Assembly (NCBI GenBank): GCA_016859345.1
Contig: CM029128.1
Location: 19,924,104-19,988,103 of the forward strand
Reading direction: 5' to 3'
DNA: 64,000 nt
DNA from: Istiophorus platypterus
Taxonomy: Eukaryota > Chordata > Actinopteri > Istiophoriformes > Istiophoridae
Both the position numbers and the translations under genes were made by a program. Of the stretch, positions 49,217 through 61,100 are shown one piece after another; the first letter of the stretch is position 1; each line of letters opens with the position of its first letter. A model generated the notes under the pieces. The model was given only the letters and a program-made list of their open reading frames with translations, made no database searches and was not told the origin of the DNA.

Positions 49217-50354
49217 GACTGGACCTTTCCAACAGCCGATTGGGAATTTTATTAGTTTTTCAGGTAGCTGGTCATAAAAAAAAAAAAAATTGGACTAAAT
49301 GAAAAACTTGACCTGAAAGTAAGGAGATCAAGTTATTACAATTCATCCTCCAGGGACCATAAATGTCTGTATAAAATTTCATACTTAGATAGTGGTGGAC
49401 CTTTTTACATAAGACAGACAATCATTGCCATCTCTAGAGCCAGTGCTGCTAAAAACATTCAAACCGAAACTGACCCCTCTGTGGAGGGATTTTCTGTCTT
49501 CAACCTTTATTTAACCAGGTGGCTCAGATGAAAAAAGATTTTTCAGGAATGATAAAATGATAAAATGAACAAAAAAGGATAATCCTAAGGTTAACATGAA
49601 AATTGAAAATACCCCATTCAGCAATGTACAAGGACAAAAAAGCTATCATGAACAAATAAGTAGGGAGTGTGACACTAAACCAGGAAAGTCAAAGAAATTA
49701 TTTGTTTTGGGTTGATTCTTTATCTGCAGGTGAGTTCACAGAAAAGTCCCAGTATCACAATAAGGACACTGATATGTTAAGGGTCACAGAGATACAGCAG
49801 ATTCATTAGTTACATTAGTTTCATTCTATTATTACTATTATTACAAAGAGAGAGACAAAATGTTTTGATGAATTACAGCACAGTTTCTTTTACTGAAATC
49901 ACTAATACAGAATGTTATCATGATAATTCGTCGTCTGTTCAAACAGCTTAAAACATCCTGTGTAACGACTAATAGCAGTATTTTGGTTTGGTAATATTGG
50001 ACGGAGAAACAGGAGTTGAAACAGGGAGTTTAAGATGGTTTATTGTGAAACAGGAGAGGTGCTAGTGCTGGAGGAAAGCGTGGAAATGGAGGGTGGAAAC
50101 AGGAGGCTGGGAGTTGATCGCTGTAGATGGTGGGATTGAAGCACTGGAAACAGAAATCATGTGAAGTCATGTCAAGCATTAGAAACACAGAAAATCACTT
50201 TGTAAATGCTAGAAAATGCTCAGGGGCCAAGGGAGTAGCTACCACCGAGGAGGAACAGTCTGACACTGGGGAAGTTTTACTGTGGAGTGGAGATTAGTGA
50301 GATGAGAAGAAGAGGTTCTCCTCTGCAGCTGCTGAATCAGGTGAGACATGCCCT

Positions 50355-50355
<1 letters not shown>

Positions 50356-50409
<54 letters not shown>
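50356..50409. repeat. (CA)n microsatellite
   Basis: Pure CA run of about 27 units. Confidence 0.97.
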
Positions 50410-50413
<4 letters not shown>

Positions 50414-51047
50414 ACAAAAACAGAAGGGAAAGAGGGGGCGAGAGAGAGGATGCAAGACCCTGGAGGGTCCTGGCTTGAACCCTGACAAGGAGAGTAGGAT
50501 GTCACAAGAAAATTCCCAAAGTGAAAGGTATTACTGAGGAGGTTGGGATGGCTGGATGGGCAAAAGTGTCTCAATTAAAGACCAGAGATGAGATAAAGCA
50601 TTGTCTCATTGCTGACCAACAATGAACACTGGTTTCCTGTAACCATGACCATTATCTTTCCCTTTATTTTGAATATGTGACTTTTTATTATTTAACATGT
50701 GCAGAAATTAACCATACTGTAAGAGAAACACCTTTTCATAACAAAAAACAAACAAATTAAAAGAAACCAAAACAATTTGTCATTTGTCATTGCTTTCCAA
50801 AACGTTTTGCATGGGTACTTACTGATCTGACACCTTAATTTAAAAGTCATTAGGATTAATCCTCTGGGCACCATGGAAGTCAGTACCAAATTTATGACCA
50901 TCCACTCTATAAATTTTAATTTAAAACAAAAGATGTCACCCTCCTAGCGGCAAATCTGGAGATCAGAGTCATTAGAAAACATCCTATGGAAACCATGAAT
51001 GTCTGTACAAACAAATCATAGTAATCCAACTGTTAGTCGAGAATATG

Positions 51048-51395
51048 TAGTACATTCAGAAAGTATTTCATAAATAAAGAGGAGTGTGCCGTTTCCAAAT
51101 CCTGTCCAGCCAGTTGAATTTCCCACAGGTGGACTCAAATCAAGGTGAAGAAACATTTCCGAGATGATCCAGAGAATTTTGAGGCACTGGAGATAAATTT
51201 CAAGTGTCATAGCAAAGGGTCTGAATACTTATGTCAATATGATATTTCAATTTTTCTGGTTTACTAAATGTGGGGAAAAAAATAAAATTCTGTTTTCTCT
51301 TTGTCATTATGGGATATTGATTATAGACTGATTAGGGAAAATGGATTTAAATGTTTTTATCTTAGGGCTGCAACAAAACAAAATGTGAAAAAAAA
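51048..51395 (+). mobile_element. Internally deleted Tc1-like transposon remnant
   Basis: The order of phrases matches Tc1-family ends: ACATTCAGAAAGTATTT near the left, TTTCCCACAGGTGGACTCAA and ATCAAGGTGAAGAAACAT in the middle. Then follow GGGTCTGAATACTTATGTCAA and TTTGTCATTATGGGATATTG with CAACAAAACAAAATGTG at the right. The transposase is absent, so this is a short non-autonomous or eroded copy. Confidence 0.8.
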
Positions 51396-53089
51396 AATTT
51401 GCAGAATGCATTGCACGTTCACTAAAGTGGCTAAAAGTGGTATATCTACTGCAAAAGCCTCATACAGATGTTTTGGAAGTGAGCTGAACATTGACCTATT
51501 TTGTTGTTTAGTTATTGACTTGTCAGTAGTACTACTGGTACTGTGTAATTCCTAAAAATTATATTTCACATAGCTGATAACTTAAAGAGAACATGCTGAG
51601 AGATTAGCTGTAGTGAAATCTGTTCAGAACACTGGAAAACATCCACCAGCCCCACCTCATAAGAAAAATAAAAAAAATCACTGAAGGGTGGAGCTCTCAC
51701 ATCGTCTCTGTAGTTAACACTCACCAGGACTCTGCTGCTGTGACAAAATGAGGCAAACAGAAATAAGGCATCATAGCTCACTACCAATCTTAACTTCTAG
51801 CTCTCGAGTTGAGAATCAATGACTTGCAATCCCTCAAGACTAAGTTTTAATTGAAATATTTTCAGGCTGGAATGAGTTTAGTCAAAGGGTCATTTCCCCT
51901 TATTGATATTGATCAATACCACTTTCATGTCTGTCGGATGAATATGAAGCTACAGCCAGTAGCCACTTAGTATAGCATAAAGACTGGAAACAGGGATAGC
52001 AATTGCTACCTCATCTACCTCCAGCAGCTACTGTAAAACAAACTGTAAAGTATAGAACTGAAAAAATGACAAGTTTAATTTTATGGGGGGTTGAATTGCG
52101 TATTATTGCTTGAACAGGGCGGCAATGTTATGTCACTGACAGCTGAGGATGAGGTTGAGTCGTCAGTACAAAAGCTGAACAGCTGTATGAGGAAATATCA
52201 GGCTCTTGGATATAGGTCAAAGCTAAAAAAGCAAGCGGAATGTAAATTTAGCCTAAAAGGATTTTCCGTAGCAGCTGAGGCTAATGGGTATTGCAGTATT
52301 TAGAGCCATCTAACTGAAGAAGATGACATTGCAGTCTCAGATATTTCTGTGTTGAGGAATAGGGAATATATCATTTGAAACAAACTTTCAAATGGAAATT
52401 TACAGCAGGAAAAATACTTCTGGAACTAATTCTGAGTCCCACTTTGCAGCTCTTAAGAGGAAGTGGTGCATTACACTGGCATGCTTTCGACATAAGTTTT
52501 TTTTAGTTGGCCCAATTCAGTGAAATATCTTGACTAATAACTAAACAACTTTCCCTTCAGCATTAGGTTATATGATGTCACTCTCTAATGCTCGAGGGCG
52601 GGAACAGATGAAACCACTTCAGCGAGTCAGAAACAAAGTTTCACCCCGAGCGTGGGAGAGAAGACAGTCTATTGCAGACACATCTTCAGCTCAGGAAGCA
52701 GTTCCTTCCTCTGAACAACCAGTTCCTCTGAACTTGTGACATGACATGTAACAAGTCCAGGCTTGCTGCGACAGGTCGTAACATGAAGTCCGTAAACATA
52801 TGCGATTAGTATCAAGTGGGGACTTTTCCTGAATTAAACAGAAATTACCAAAGCTAAAGAAAAAGATTCACAAAGGTGAGATCCAACAGTTTGTTGTATA
52901 TTTTTTGTTTGTTTAAACTATACACAGATGATAATTGTATGGGTAGTTACCAGAGGTGCATTGGTGTGTATACACATATGAATGACTAATGCCCACCTAT
53001 GAGCCCTGGAATTTACTGTTGAACTAGTTAAAAATAGCCAGAAATGCACATAACTGTCATAGTCATTTGTCTAATCTATGGAATTAAAA
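51396..53089. other. Intergenic sequence
   Basis: Mostly AT-rich without genes. A somewhat GC-richer block at 52560-52880 has a TATA-like word (TTATATGAT), a GAAACAAAGTTTCACC palindrome and a GTGAGATC donor-like site near 52877, but no open frame of useful length. Confidence 0.4.
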
Positions 53090-54320
53090 GCAAATAGGAG
53101 ACCTGATATATACTTAGACAGTTTCTCTCCTATTGACATTCCACAACTGACTTCAGTGATCTCTTTATCTAAACCATCAACCTGTCTCTTAGACTCCATC
53201 ACAACCAGGCTACTTAAGGAAGATCTTACTCTTAGTTAGCACTTCTCTATTAGACTTAATCATTCTGTCCTTATCATCAGGCTATGTACCGCAGTCCTTT
53301 AAAATAACCTCCTCTCAAAAAGCCTTCCTTCAATCCAGATGTTTTAGCCAACTATTGAGCCATGTCTAACAACACTGGTGAAGGTTTTGAATGATCTACT
53401 AACCGCATCAGATAAAGGACTTGTCTCCGTACTGTTAAATCTTAGTGCTGCATTTGACACTATTGACCATCAAATCCTATCACAGAGACTGGAGCATTTT
53501 ACTAGCATTAAGGGCTCACTCTTAGATGATTTGAGTCCTACTTATCAGACCGATTTAAATCTGTGCACATTAACAATGAATTCTCCATCTACTCAAAAGT
53601 TAGTCACGGAGTTCCAAAAGGTTCAGTGCTTGGACCATTTTTAATCACCATATATATGCTTCCTTTAGGCAATTTAATCAGGAAACATTCCTTAAACTTC
53701 TATTGTTATGCAGATGACACCCAATTGTCCCTTTCAATGAAGCCTGATGAAACCAATCAATTAGCTAAACTTCAAGAATGCCTTAGGGATATAAAGATCT
53801 GGATGACCAGGAACTTCCTACTATTGAACTCAGATAAAACTGAAGTTATTGCACTTGGCCAGCAACACCTCAGAAACACATTATCATATGAAATACTTAC
53901 TCTAGATGGCACTGCTCTGGCCTCTAGCACCACTGTTAGGAATCTTGGAGTTGTCTTCAATCAGGACACGTCCTTTAACTCCCACATAAAACAAACTTCA
54001 AGGACTGACTTTATTCAGCTTCGTAATATCGCAAAAATCAGGCACATCCTTCCTCAAAATGACACAGAAAAACTAGAAGATGCTTTCGTTACTTCTAGAC
54101 TTGATTATTGCAACTCCCTATTATCAGTCTGTCCCAATAAAACATAAATAGTCTCCAGCTAATTCAGTATTGACAAGAACCAGAAACAGAGATCATATTT
54201 CTCCTGTGTTAGCTTCTCTGCATTGGCTTCCTGTGAAATCTGAAAGACAATTTAAAATCCTCCTCCTCCTCACCTACAAAACCCTTAATGGCCAGGCACT
54301 GTTGTGCTTCAGAGCCTCAT
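53090..54320 (+). mobile_element. L2/Maui-type LINE, 5' part (RT domain), interrupted downstream
   Basis: The reverse transcriptase is readable in two frames. The first (53378-53540) gives LLNLSAAFDTIDHQIL (motif A). The second (53563-54147) gives HGVPKGSVLGPF (motif B) and NFYCYADDTQLSLSMKP (motif C, YADD intact), with RDIKIWMTRNFLLLNSDKT downstream. A further piece at 54170-54300 gives DHISPVLASLHWLPVKS. The frameshift between motifs A and B and upstream stops show decay. The copy continues at 55890 after an insertion. Confidence 0.88.
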
Positions 54321-55889
54321 ACGGGATTTGGTTATCGGCAATAGTTAATGATTATCAAAGATAATCATTAATAATTATCAAGATTGAGATGAGTGGGATT
54401 AATCAAGATTAATAATAACAGGGCATCACCGGGAAAACCCAGACTAATAAACAAAATTCAGATGCAACCTCACATAAAGCACCACTTGTTGTGCAGTGCA
54501 GGAACAAGATCTGGCTATTAGCAATAATTACTGATGATCAAAGATAATCATTGGTAATTATTAAAATTTAAAGGAATCTGATTAATCTAGACCATCAATA
54601 ACAGGGCACCACGTGAAAACCTGGACCAATAACCAAATATTGGATGCAGTCTCAAAGGGGTGATCGCTCAGAATTGCCAATATTTAGGAAATATTGGTAT
54701 TTCTAGAGTGAATAGAGAAGGAGTAGAGGTCGGCACTGACTCCATCAACCAGCTCGGTATCACAGTATATGAACAGAAAACACAAAGACCACTTCTCATT
54801 TAAAGATAACAGAATTTATTATCATCAGTAATATCAATTTCCAATTAATATCATTTCTGACTAATAGGTCCTATCATGCACTACTACTACTGACTACCGA
54901 CTACAGATCATAAAACAAGTATTGTAGTGTGTGTTGGGGGGGGGTATGTGTGTTTTAGTGTAAATGTGTGGGTGTGTTTACGAGGATATATATGTGTGTG
55001 TGCGCCTGAGGAGAGGCGGTGCAAGATGGCGGACGTGACTCATTACTGTCACGTCACGTGAGGGTCGGCCGGAAGGAAGTCTGTCGAGTGTAATGGTGGC
55101 TTGTTGGCAACACATGACTGCACAAAACTTCCCTGCGCTCAGGTGTTCGAATAAGAATGTGTGTTAGTAAAAGAAGAAAAGAGGTAGATGAGTTCGGCAG
55201 TGACGTTCTGGCGATCGAGGGGCAGTATTTATCTGTGTCACGCAGACTTCACTCAGTTCAGCTGATTAGTGTCGCAAGTCTGGGCCTTTAACCGACACGG
55301 AAAGTACTGGTCTCGATCGTGAGTGCAGAGTGGGACAGAAGTTATCCGCTGCAGACGGATGAATTATATTTCATACAAGTAAGGTCACCAATGAATAAAT
55401 AACAGCAGCACACAATATTTTCACAACAATTCAAACAGCTTAACACGCACTAACTGCTAATATCTGCCCAGAGCTATATGTCTCTTACTCTTTGCAAATC
55501 CAGCGGTGTGGTTAGTTCGTCCTCGGTGTTCCTGTGCAGGCGAGGAGGCGTTGGTTAGCGGCTATCAGCGGCTAACGTGTCCTCTCGGCGAGATGGCTAG
55601 TCTTCGGCAAGTCGACCTAATACTGAATTAGTTCGTTGACTTTGAAAGAAGCAAAGTGTGTGTTCCTTCGTCTTCTTCTTGAAATGGGTAGGGCTCGTTA
55701 ACTACCAGGTTTCGCATCCGTGGGTATCCTTTGGCATCCGGGCGAGAGGGTCGATCCATGGTCTCGAACCGGGCTAACTGTGTTTCTTCCACAGGGGAGA
55801 GTGGAGATCAGCTCAGGAAATCCATAGCCCTGATAGTTGGTCGGTGTACACAGGAAACTCCTAACTAGGACTAGAGCGACCTAATCTAA
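54321..55889. mobile_element. Unclassified insertion of about 1.57 kb inside the L2 element
   Basis: The L2 sequence breaks off at CCTCAT (54315-54320) and resumes with CCTCAT (55890-55895), a possible 6-bp target duplication. The insert has two diverged direct repeats near its left end (see separate entry), a poly(G) near 54941, and a GC-rich core at 55000-55800 with GCAAGATGGCGGACGTGAC and TCACGTCACGTGAG. No protein-coding capacity is evident. Its size, repeats and promoter-like core would fit a solo LTR or a non-autonomous element. It does not show clear TG...CA ends, so the class stays open. Confidence 0.6.
54328..54660. repeat. Two diverged direct repeats of about 180 bp within the insertion
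   Basis: The words ATCAAAGATAATCATT, then GATTAAT, AATAACAGGGCA(T/C)CAC and GAAAACC(C/T) followed by A(G/C)ACTAAT recur in the same order at 54350 and 54538, about 185 bp apart. Each unit begins near GGTTATCGGCAATAG or GGCTATTAGCAATAA. The copies differ clearly, so the duplication is older than the insertion or evolved in place. Confidence 0.7.
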
Positions 55890-56546
55890 CCTCATTATCC
55901 CAGTAGAACACTTCGTTCCCAGAATGCAGGACTACTAGTGGTTCCTAGAGTCTTCACTAGTAGAATGGGAAGCAGAGCTTTTAGTTATCAGGCTCCTCTG
56001 CTGTGGAACCATCTTCCACTTTGGGTCAATGAGGCCAACACCCTCTCCACATTTAAGAGTCAGCTTAAAACCTTCCTCTCTGATATAGCTTATGGTTAGA
56101 ACTGGCTCAGCATTAGCTTGAGCCTTCCCCTCATTATGCTGCTATAGGCCTAGACTGCCGGGGGACTTCCCATGATGCACCGAGCTTTCCTTTCCACCAC
56201 CTCCTCCTCTCTCCCTGTGCACATTAACACCTCAAGATTGCTTGTTACTAAATGTCCTTCCTCCCCCCTGCAGTCCTGTGCGTCGTCTCCTCTCTTCCTC
56301 CTTTTTCACTCTCAACCCAGCCAGTCGAGGCAGATGAGCCGAGTCCCGTTCAACATTTCTACCTTTTAAAGGAGAGTTTTTCTTTGCCATTGTCACCAAG
56401 TGGTTGCTCATGGGGGAATGTTGGGTCTCTGTAAATAATAATTATAAAGAGTCTGGTCTAGACCTGCTCTATATGAAAAGTGCCCTGAGATAAACCCTCT
56501 TATGATATGGCGCTATATTAATAAAACTGAATTGAACTGAATTGAC
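55890..56546 (+). mobile_element. L2/Maui-type LINE, 3' part
   Basis: This resumes the element with TATCCCAGTAGAACACTTCG and continues through the C-terminal RT codons and 3' UTR (CTCAACCCAGCCAG, CTCATGGGGGAATGTTG, AGTCTGGTCTAGACCTGCTC) to the tail AAAACTGAATTGAACTGAATTG. It lacks a stretch of about 240 bp of the 3' UTR that is present in the copy at 33.2-34.3 kb, so it carries an internal deletion. Confidence 0.88.
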
Positions 56547-56664
56547 TCTCGTTCCCTAACTTTGCATTTGGGCAATGATGGGTGATGAAATGGATGAGTA
56601 TAGTTTTAACAGTAGTAGCACCTTACACATAAACTTGTGTTTAAAGCTGGTCTTAGGTGAATGG

Positions 56665-56889
56665 AGGCAGATGCGGCGGGCCAGCTGGATGTCCTTGGGC
56701 ATGATGGTGACCCTCTTGGCGTGGATGGCGCACAGGTTGGTGTCCTCGAAGAGGCCGACCAGGTAGGCCTCGCTGGCCTCCTGCAGAGCAATGATGGCCG
56801 AGCTCTGGAAGCACAGGTCGGTCTTGAAGTCCTGGGCGACTTCCCTGACCAGACGCTGGAAGGGCAGCTTGCAGATCACCAAGTCTATG
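56665..56889 (-). pseudogene. Truncated histone H3 pseudogene (C-terminal part)
   Basis: The minus strand encodes most of the histone-fold of H3, from about residue 60 to 131: KLPFQRLVREVAQDFKTDL, ALQEASEAYLVGLFEDTNL, CAIHAKRVTIMPKDIQLARRI. The N-terminal tail and first 59 residues are missing, and a stop lies just upstream in frame. Three conserved arginines (63, 83 and 131) are now Cys, each explained by a CGC to TGC change, the signature of CpG decay. After residue 131 the frame no longer matches the usual H3 end and runs into unrelated residues. No histone stem-loop is seen. The segment is strikingly GC-rich against its surroundings. It could be a retrocopy fragment or a relic of a histone cluster repeat. 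Confidence 0.88.
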
Positions 56890-57184
56890 AGTTGTTAACA
56901 GCTCCAACAAACAGAGATTTTTTGCTCTAAACTTCTCACATTGTTTAATTTCAATAACTGTTCACATGATCCAATATCTCACCAAAAATCTAAGATAAGA
57001 GAGAAAGCCAAAAAACTGAAAAAAGGCTTCTGCAATCGAACTTTGTTTCTTCTTTCCTCTTGTATTAATTATCTCACCACCCCTCAGATTCATCTATTGT
57101 CCCTGTGTATAAAACTGTATATAAAGTGATATGCTGCTATACAGTAATGTCGTATATAACAATATTATTAATCAGAGGAACAAA
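56890..57184. other. AT-rich intergenic sequence
   Basis: No gene or recognisable element seen. Confidence 0.4.
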
Positions 57185-57341
57185 ACCATCACTTTTACTT
57201 TCATTATTCAACTACACTTTACTCTTAGTGCACATGTACTTTTCCTTAAGTGCCTTTTATGCAGGACTTTTACTTGTAATGTACAAATACCGTACTGGTA
57301 AATTTACTTCAGTAAAGGATTTGATTACTTCTTCCACCAAT
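57185..57341 (-). mobile_element. MITE terminal fragment, same family as at 45.4 kb
   Basis: Read on the minus strand, it begins with a TGGTGGAAGAAGTAATCAAA-type terminus and continues TTTACTGAAGTAAA and TTACAAGTAAAAGTCCTGCAT, matching the first half of this common fish MITE. Only the first 150 bp or so remain. Confidence 0.65.
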
Positions 57342-57596
57342 GCTGACTTGCCATTCAGATTCTTATCCTTCAGTCACTCTAGCAGCTTTCATAGCATCAT
57401 AATCTACCATTTTATTACTTCCTAGCAAGCTACCTACTACAAATGAAACAGCTATACACAAAAAAGTATTTAGTCAAAAAATTTTAATGGTAAAGAAAAT
57501 TTGAAAATTTGAAACCAAATTTTAAGGAACTTTAATAATATAACAGCAAAATAATATACCGTGAGTTTTTACTCCTTCCTGTTACCTAAAAGAAAA

Positions 57597-57690
57597 TTTG
57601 AATGCAGGACTTTTACATGTTATAGAGTGTTTTAGCTTAGAACTGTACTTTTACTTAAATCGACCGCCTTATTCACTTCATGTCATTTCC
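57597..57690 (-). mobile_element. Second MITE terminal fragment of the same family
   Basis: TGAATGCAGGACTTTTACATG followed by CTGTACTTTTACTTAAAT on the plus strand matches the same terminal region in the same orientation as the fragment 250 bp to the left. The outer end is decayed. Confidence 0.5.
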
Positions 57691-57755
57691 CCTTCAGGCC
57701 GTGAGCAATAAAAACAAAAGAAACATTCAAAGTACTGCATTATAAAAATGGCACA

Positions 57756-57761
57756 TTTATT
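57756..57761 (-). terminator. Candidate polyadenylation signal AATAAA
   Basis: The minus strand reads GTAGCAATAAATGTGCC, followed 30-50 bases later by a TTTGAATGTTTCTTTTG U/G-rich element, a plausible cleavage context. Other AATAAA words exist in such AT-rich DNA, so support is modest. Confidence 0.35.
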
Positions 57762-58181
57762 GCTACAGAACAGTCATGAACATGAACGTCATTGAATCAC
57801 TACAAGATGAGAACCAACAGGCAAAGAACGGCCAACTGTTGGGCTGGTACGAAGAATAAAACCCTCAGCACAGAAATCAAAAAGAATCTGTTCTCCAACA
57901 GCTCCACTGATCTGGAATAAAAACAAAATGTAATATTAACAACATCAACAATAATAGCAACCATAAGGACGATAACAATTATAGAACATAAAAAACAGTT
58001 AAAGAATACATCATTAACCAGAATTATTAAGAAAATATAAATGTAGAAAAAAGGATGTGCACAGACAAATACACTGAAATAAGGTTTCGAGGCACTCAGC
58101 CACACACTGGAAAAAAAAAATGTAACTTTTAGGTTTTTATTTTTGTTTTTTTTTCTGATATTTGTACTGTCATCTGTTGGC

Positions 58182-58196
58182 GGGGGGGGGGGGGGG
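58182..58196. repeat. Poly(G) run
   Basis: Fifteen consecutive G residues on the plus strand; a similar run of about 11 occurs at 62044-62054. Confidence 0.95.
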
Positions 58197-61100
58197 TAGC
58201 ATTGTGGCCTCTAGCCATAATGACACAGGAACCCCCACATGCTTGTCTACACTAACACATGGTTCAAATGAAGCATCTTTAAATAAACTGGAATTAAAAA
58301 AAAAATCTCTTTTGTCTATTTTGAATATTTCCAAAAATTTACCAATTTGAATATTTTATTGTGGATACGCTGTTTTCACTCAGTAATTTGACTTAATTTT
58401 TCTTCACTTTTTCTTTTCAGTGTTCTTGGTATAAAACGATTGCCTCTGCCAAAAATAATAATTAATATATGATTGATGTAGTTTAAGTTTTACACTAAAT
58501 CTACCCTACAGCAAAAGAGCATTAGCTTAAACAAAAAGGCCCAGGCACTGACAGCAGGGTGCTTTTTTCTTTTTTTTCTTTTCGGTCTCTTCACTGAATT
58601 CGATCACAAGGAACATGAAGGAAGAAAAAGGCCACAGATCATATGTCTCATATGTTGAGAATAATACTGAAAAATGAGGTATGTGTTTGACAACGACAAT
58701 ACTTACACACGGAACCTGACTGAATAGGAAGATGAGTCAACATCAGCTGTGCTTGTTATTACTGTTGCTGGAAACTACCTTTAGTGTTTCAATTGCTATA
58801 TCAAATTGTAATTCTGAACTTCTGAATTGTAGCCGACATCACCAATCTCAATAGGTCTGGTGTTCTCACTGAAAGCTACTTAGCCAGCTGGAGACACAAC
58901 TGACCATCACAGCTTAACATGTAGTCATCCTTTTGCGACAAGTGAGGATAAGATGAATGTAGCTGTACAGGTTGCTGTGAGTTGATTTACAGAAAAATAT
59001 AGCTCTCAAATCAACAAATATCTTTGATCACTGTAAAAAGAGAGCGTTCCCTTGTAACAAACAAGCCCAAAGATCGTCTGTGCAAGCAACTTATTATGAG
59101 CAATAGTTAGGTGTTATAATCAGGCAACCTCTGGCCACCATAGGAAATATGATGACGGGTGACGTTGTATAAAAAGCAAAAAAGTCTGCATTAGGAGGAG
59201 GTTGGGGTGGATGGATGGATCAACAAAACACAGCCCCTTCATATCGAGTTTTACCAAGTGAGCATTGTTTGTTTTATCAATAACCATTCCACAACCTTAA
59301 CTGTATGTTAACCATGACAACAAAGGCCTGCTGCTATAGGGGCACTACTTCAGCAGATGGGTCGAGTCAGAGGTTAGGAAAAAACGTTGTATTGGCTGTT
59401 CCGGTTGGATGATTTGATGTGTGAAAAAGTTTCAATTTACTGCTTCTTGCAACTATTTTACCGTGGTGACTTTGCTGACTGAACTGGCAAGTCAGTCTGA
59501 TCAACGGCATATTTTCAACCAGTCATACTCTCAGATCACTTCTAATTTATGGAAGACAGTACTACTTTAAAAGTTTTGAAGGATTACACAATGTTCCGTC
59601 TGACAGCAAAAACCCAAAAGTAAAAAAAAATCTCGGTCAAAAATCAAACACAAACTCTCACTATAAACTAAGTGGTCTATAGTGAGAGGGCTGAGGGGGA
59701 CACAGATAAATCATTTTAAGTCAATAACTGAACAGTAATTATACTGACGCAGTTAATTTGTGGTAACAGTACATTATCTACATTTTCCAAGGCACAAACC
59801 TAATAATTTGAGGGAACTAGTTAGTCAATTTAGAGAGTCTAAAGTTATAAAGTGGACCAAAAAAAATCAAGACTAAATAAAGCCATACTGTTCTTGCTGG
59901 GGAACCCAGACTATCAAGTAACTCTGGACCAAGTTACGTATAATAAATTCAAACCTTTTAAGATATATTGTACACTATTTGTCCTCAGGTTCTCTTAAAC
60001 AATCAGTTCACTCGAATTGCAAATAAAGATTTCTTACAAAGACTTACTGGCATCTAGCCATGCATGTAGTTTGGGTTTTATTTGTTTTGGAGTTATCTTC
60101 CACCAGCCAAGTAAAATGGAAGGACTGATTTTGTTACTGAAAATCAGCATCAGCTCTGAAGCTGTCTGATTTGCATGTGTCTTGTTTATTGAGCATGAGC
60201 TGAAATAAAAAGGTGAAAACTCAGACTATGGCTTTAGCAGTTTGTGTTCCACAGTTTTAGTATTAACTGCACGCAGCAAATGTCCTGTTGATTATACTGT
60301 CAACAAAACACAGCTGACAACAGGTTGGATAGGTGACAAGCTTACTGGTTAGACAAATGTGACATATATTCCGTCCAGGTATATTATTTTCTCCCTTGAT
60401 GTAGTAAGGCTAGTAGTTTTTCCTGATTTCATTGTTTATGCTGATCCAGGCTAAATATGTTGTGGACTTGTCTCTGCACTGCACAAGCAGAGATGAAACT
60501 GATTTGAATCTTCTGATCTGACTCTAAGTGAGAATGTGTGGTAGAAATGACCAGTTGAAAACCATTTTACAGATGCAAAATGTCCCAAACTGATCTATTT
60601 ACTGCTGCTATCATCGACTGTGGCTTTACTGCACATATTTTAATAAAACTGAATGTCAAATACTACTTCATAAAACTTTCTTAGGACCCTAAGAGAAAAG
60701 CTGTCTCAAAAATGACAAAATCTCTTGGTTGTTTTATTCAGGTCACAGGCCCTTTCATAACTTTAAATCATCTGTGAATTTTACCAGTCTAGTAAGAGAA
60801 TTTAGCTCAATATATATACCTGGCAGCCCTACTTAGTAAAAACTCAAATACCAATGTTGTTCAGTAATTATAGGCTAAAGGCCACGCCACATTAAATTGC
60901 TTAAATCTGAGTTGAAGTTTCAAAAAATAAGACATACACTAAATTACGAATACTTAGTACTGATTTCGAATACGAAACTGGAAAAATATGAATTTCATTA
61001 GAGAAATACTCATCAAGAAAAGATATAGATAAAAAAAAAAAAATACTGGCAGGGGTTTTAAATTACATTTTCTTCTGGCAGTGGACATTTATAAAAATTA

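Larger units (their letters stand above)
47701..51047. other. Intergenic sequence without recognisable genes
   Basis: AT-rich unique sequence. It includes a C run at 49201-49216, an A run at 49278-49290 and the CA microsatellite at 50356-50409. Two overlapping open stretches at 48103-48646 on the plus strand have no recognisable motif or splice context. Confidence 0.5.
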
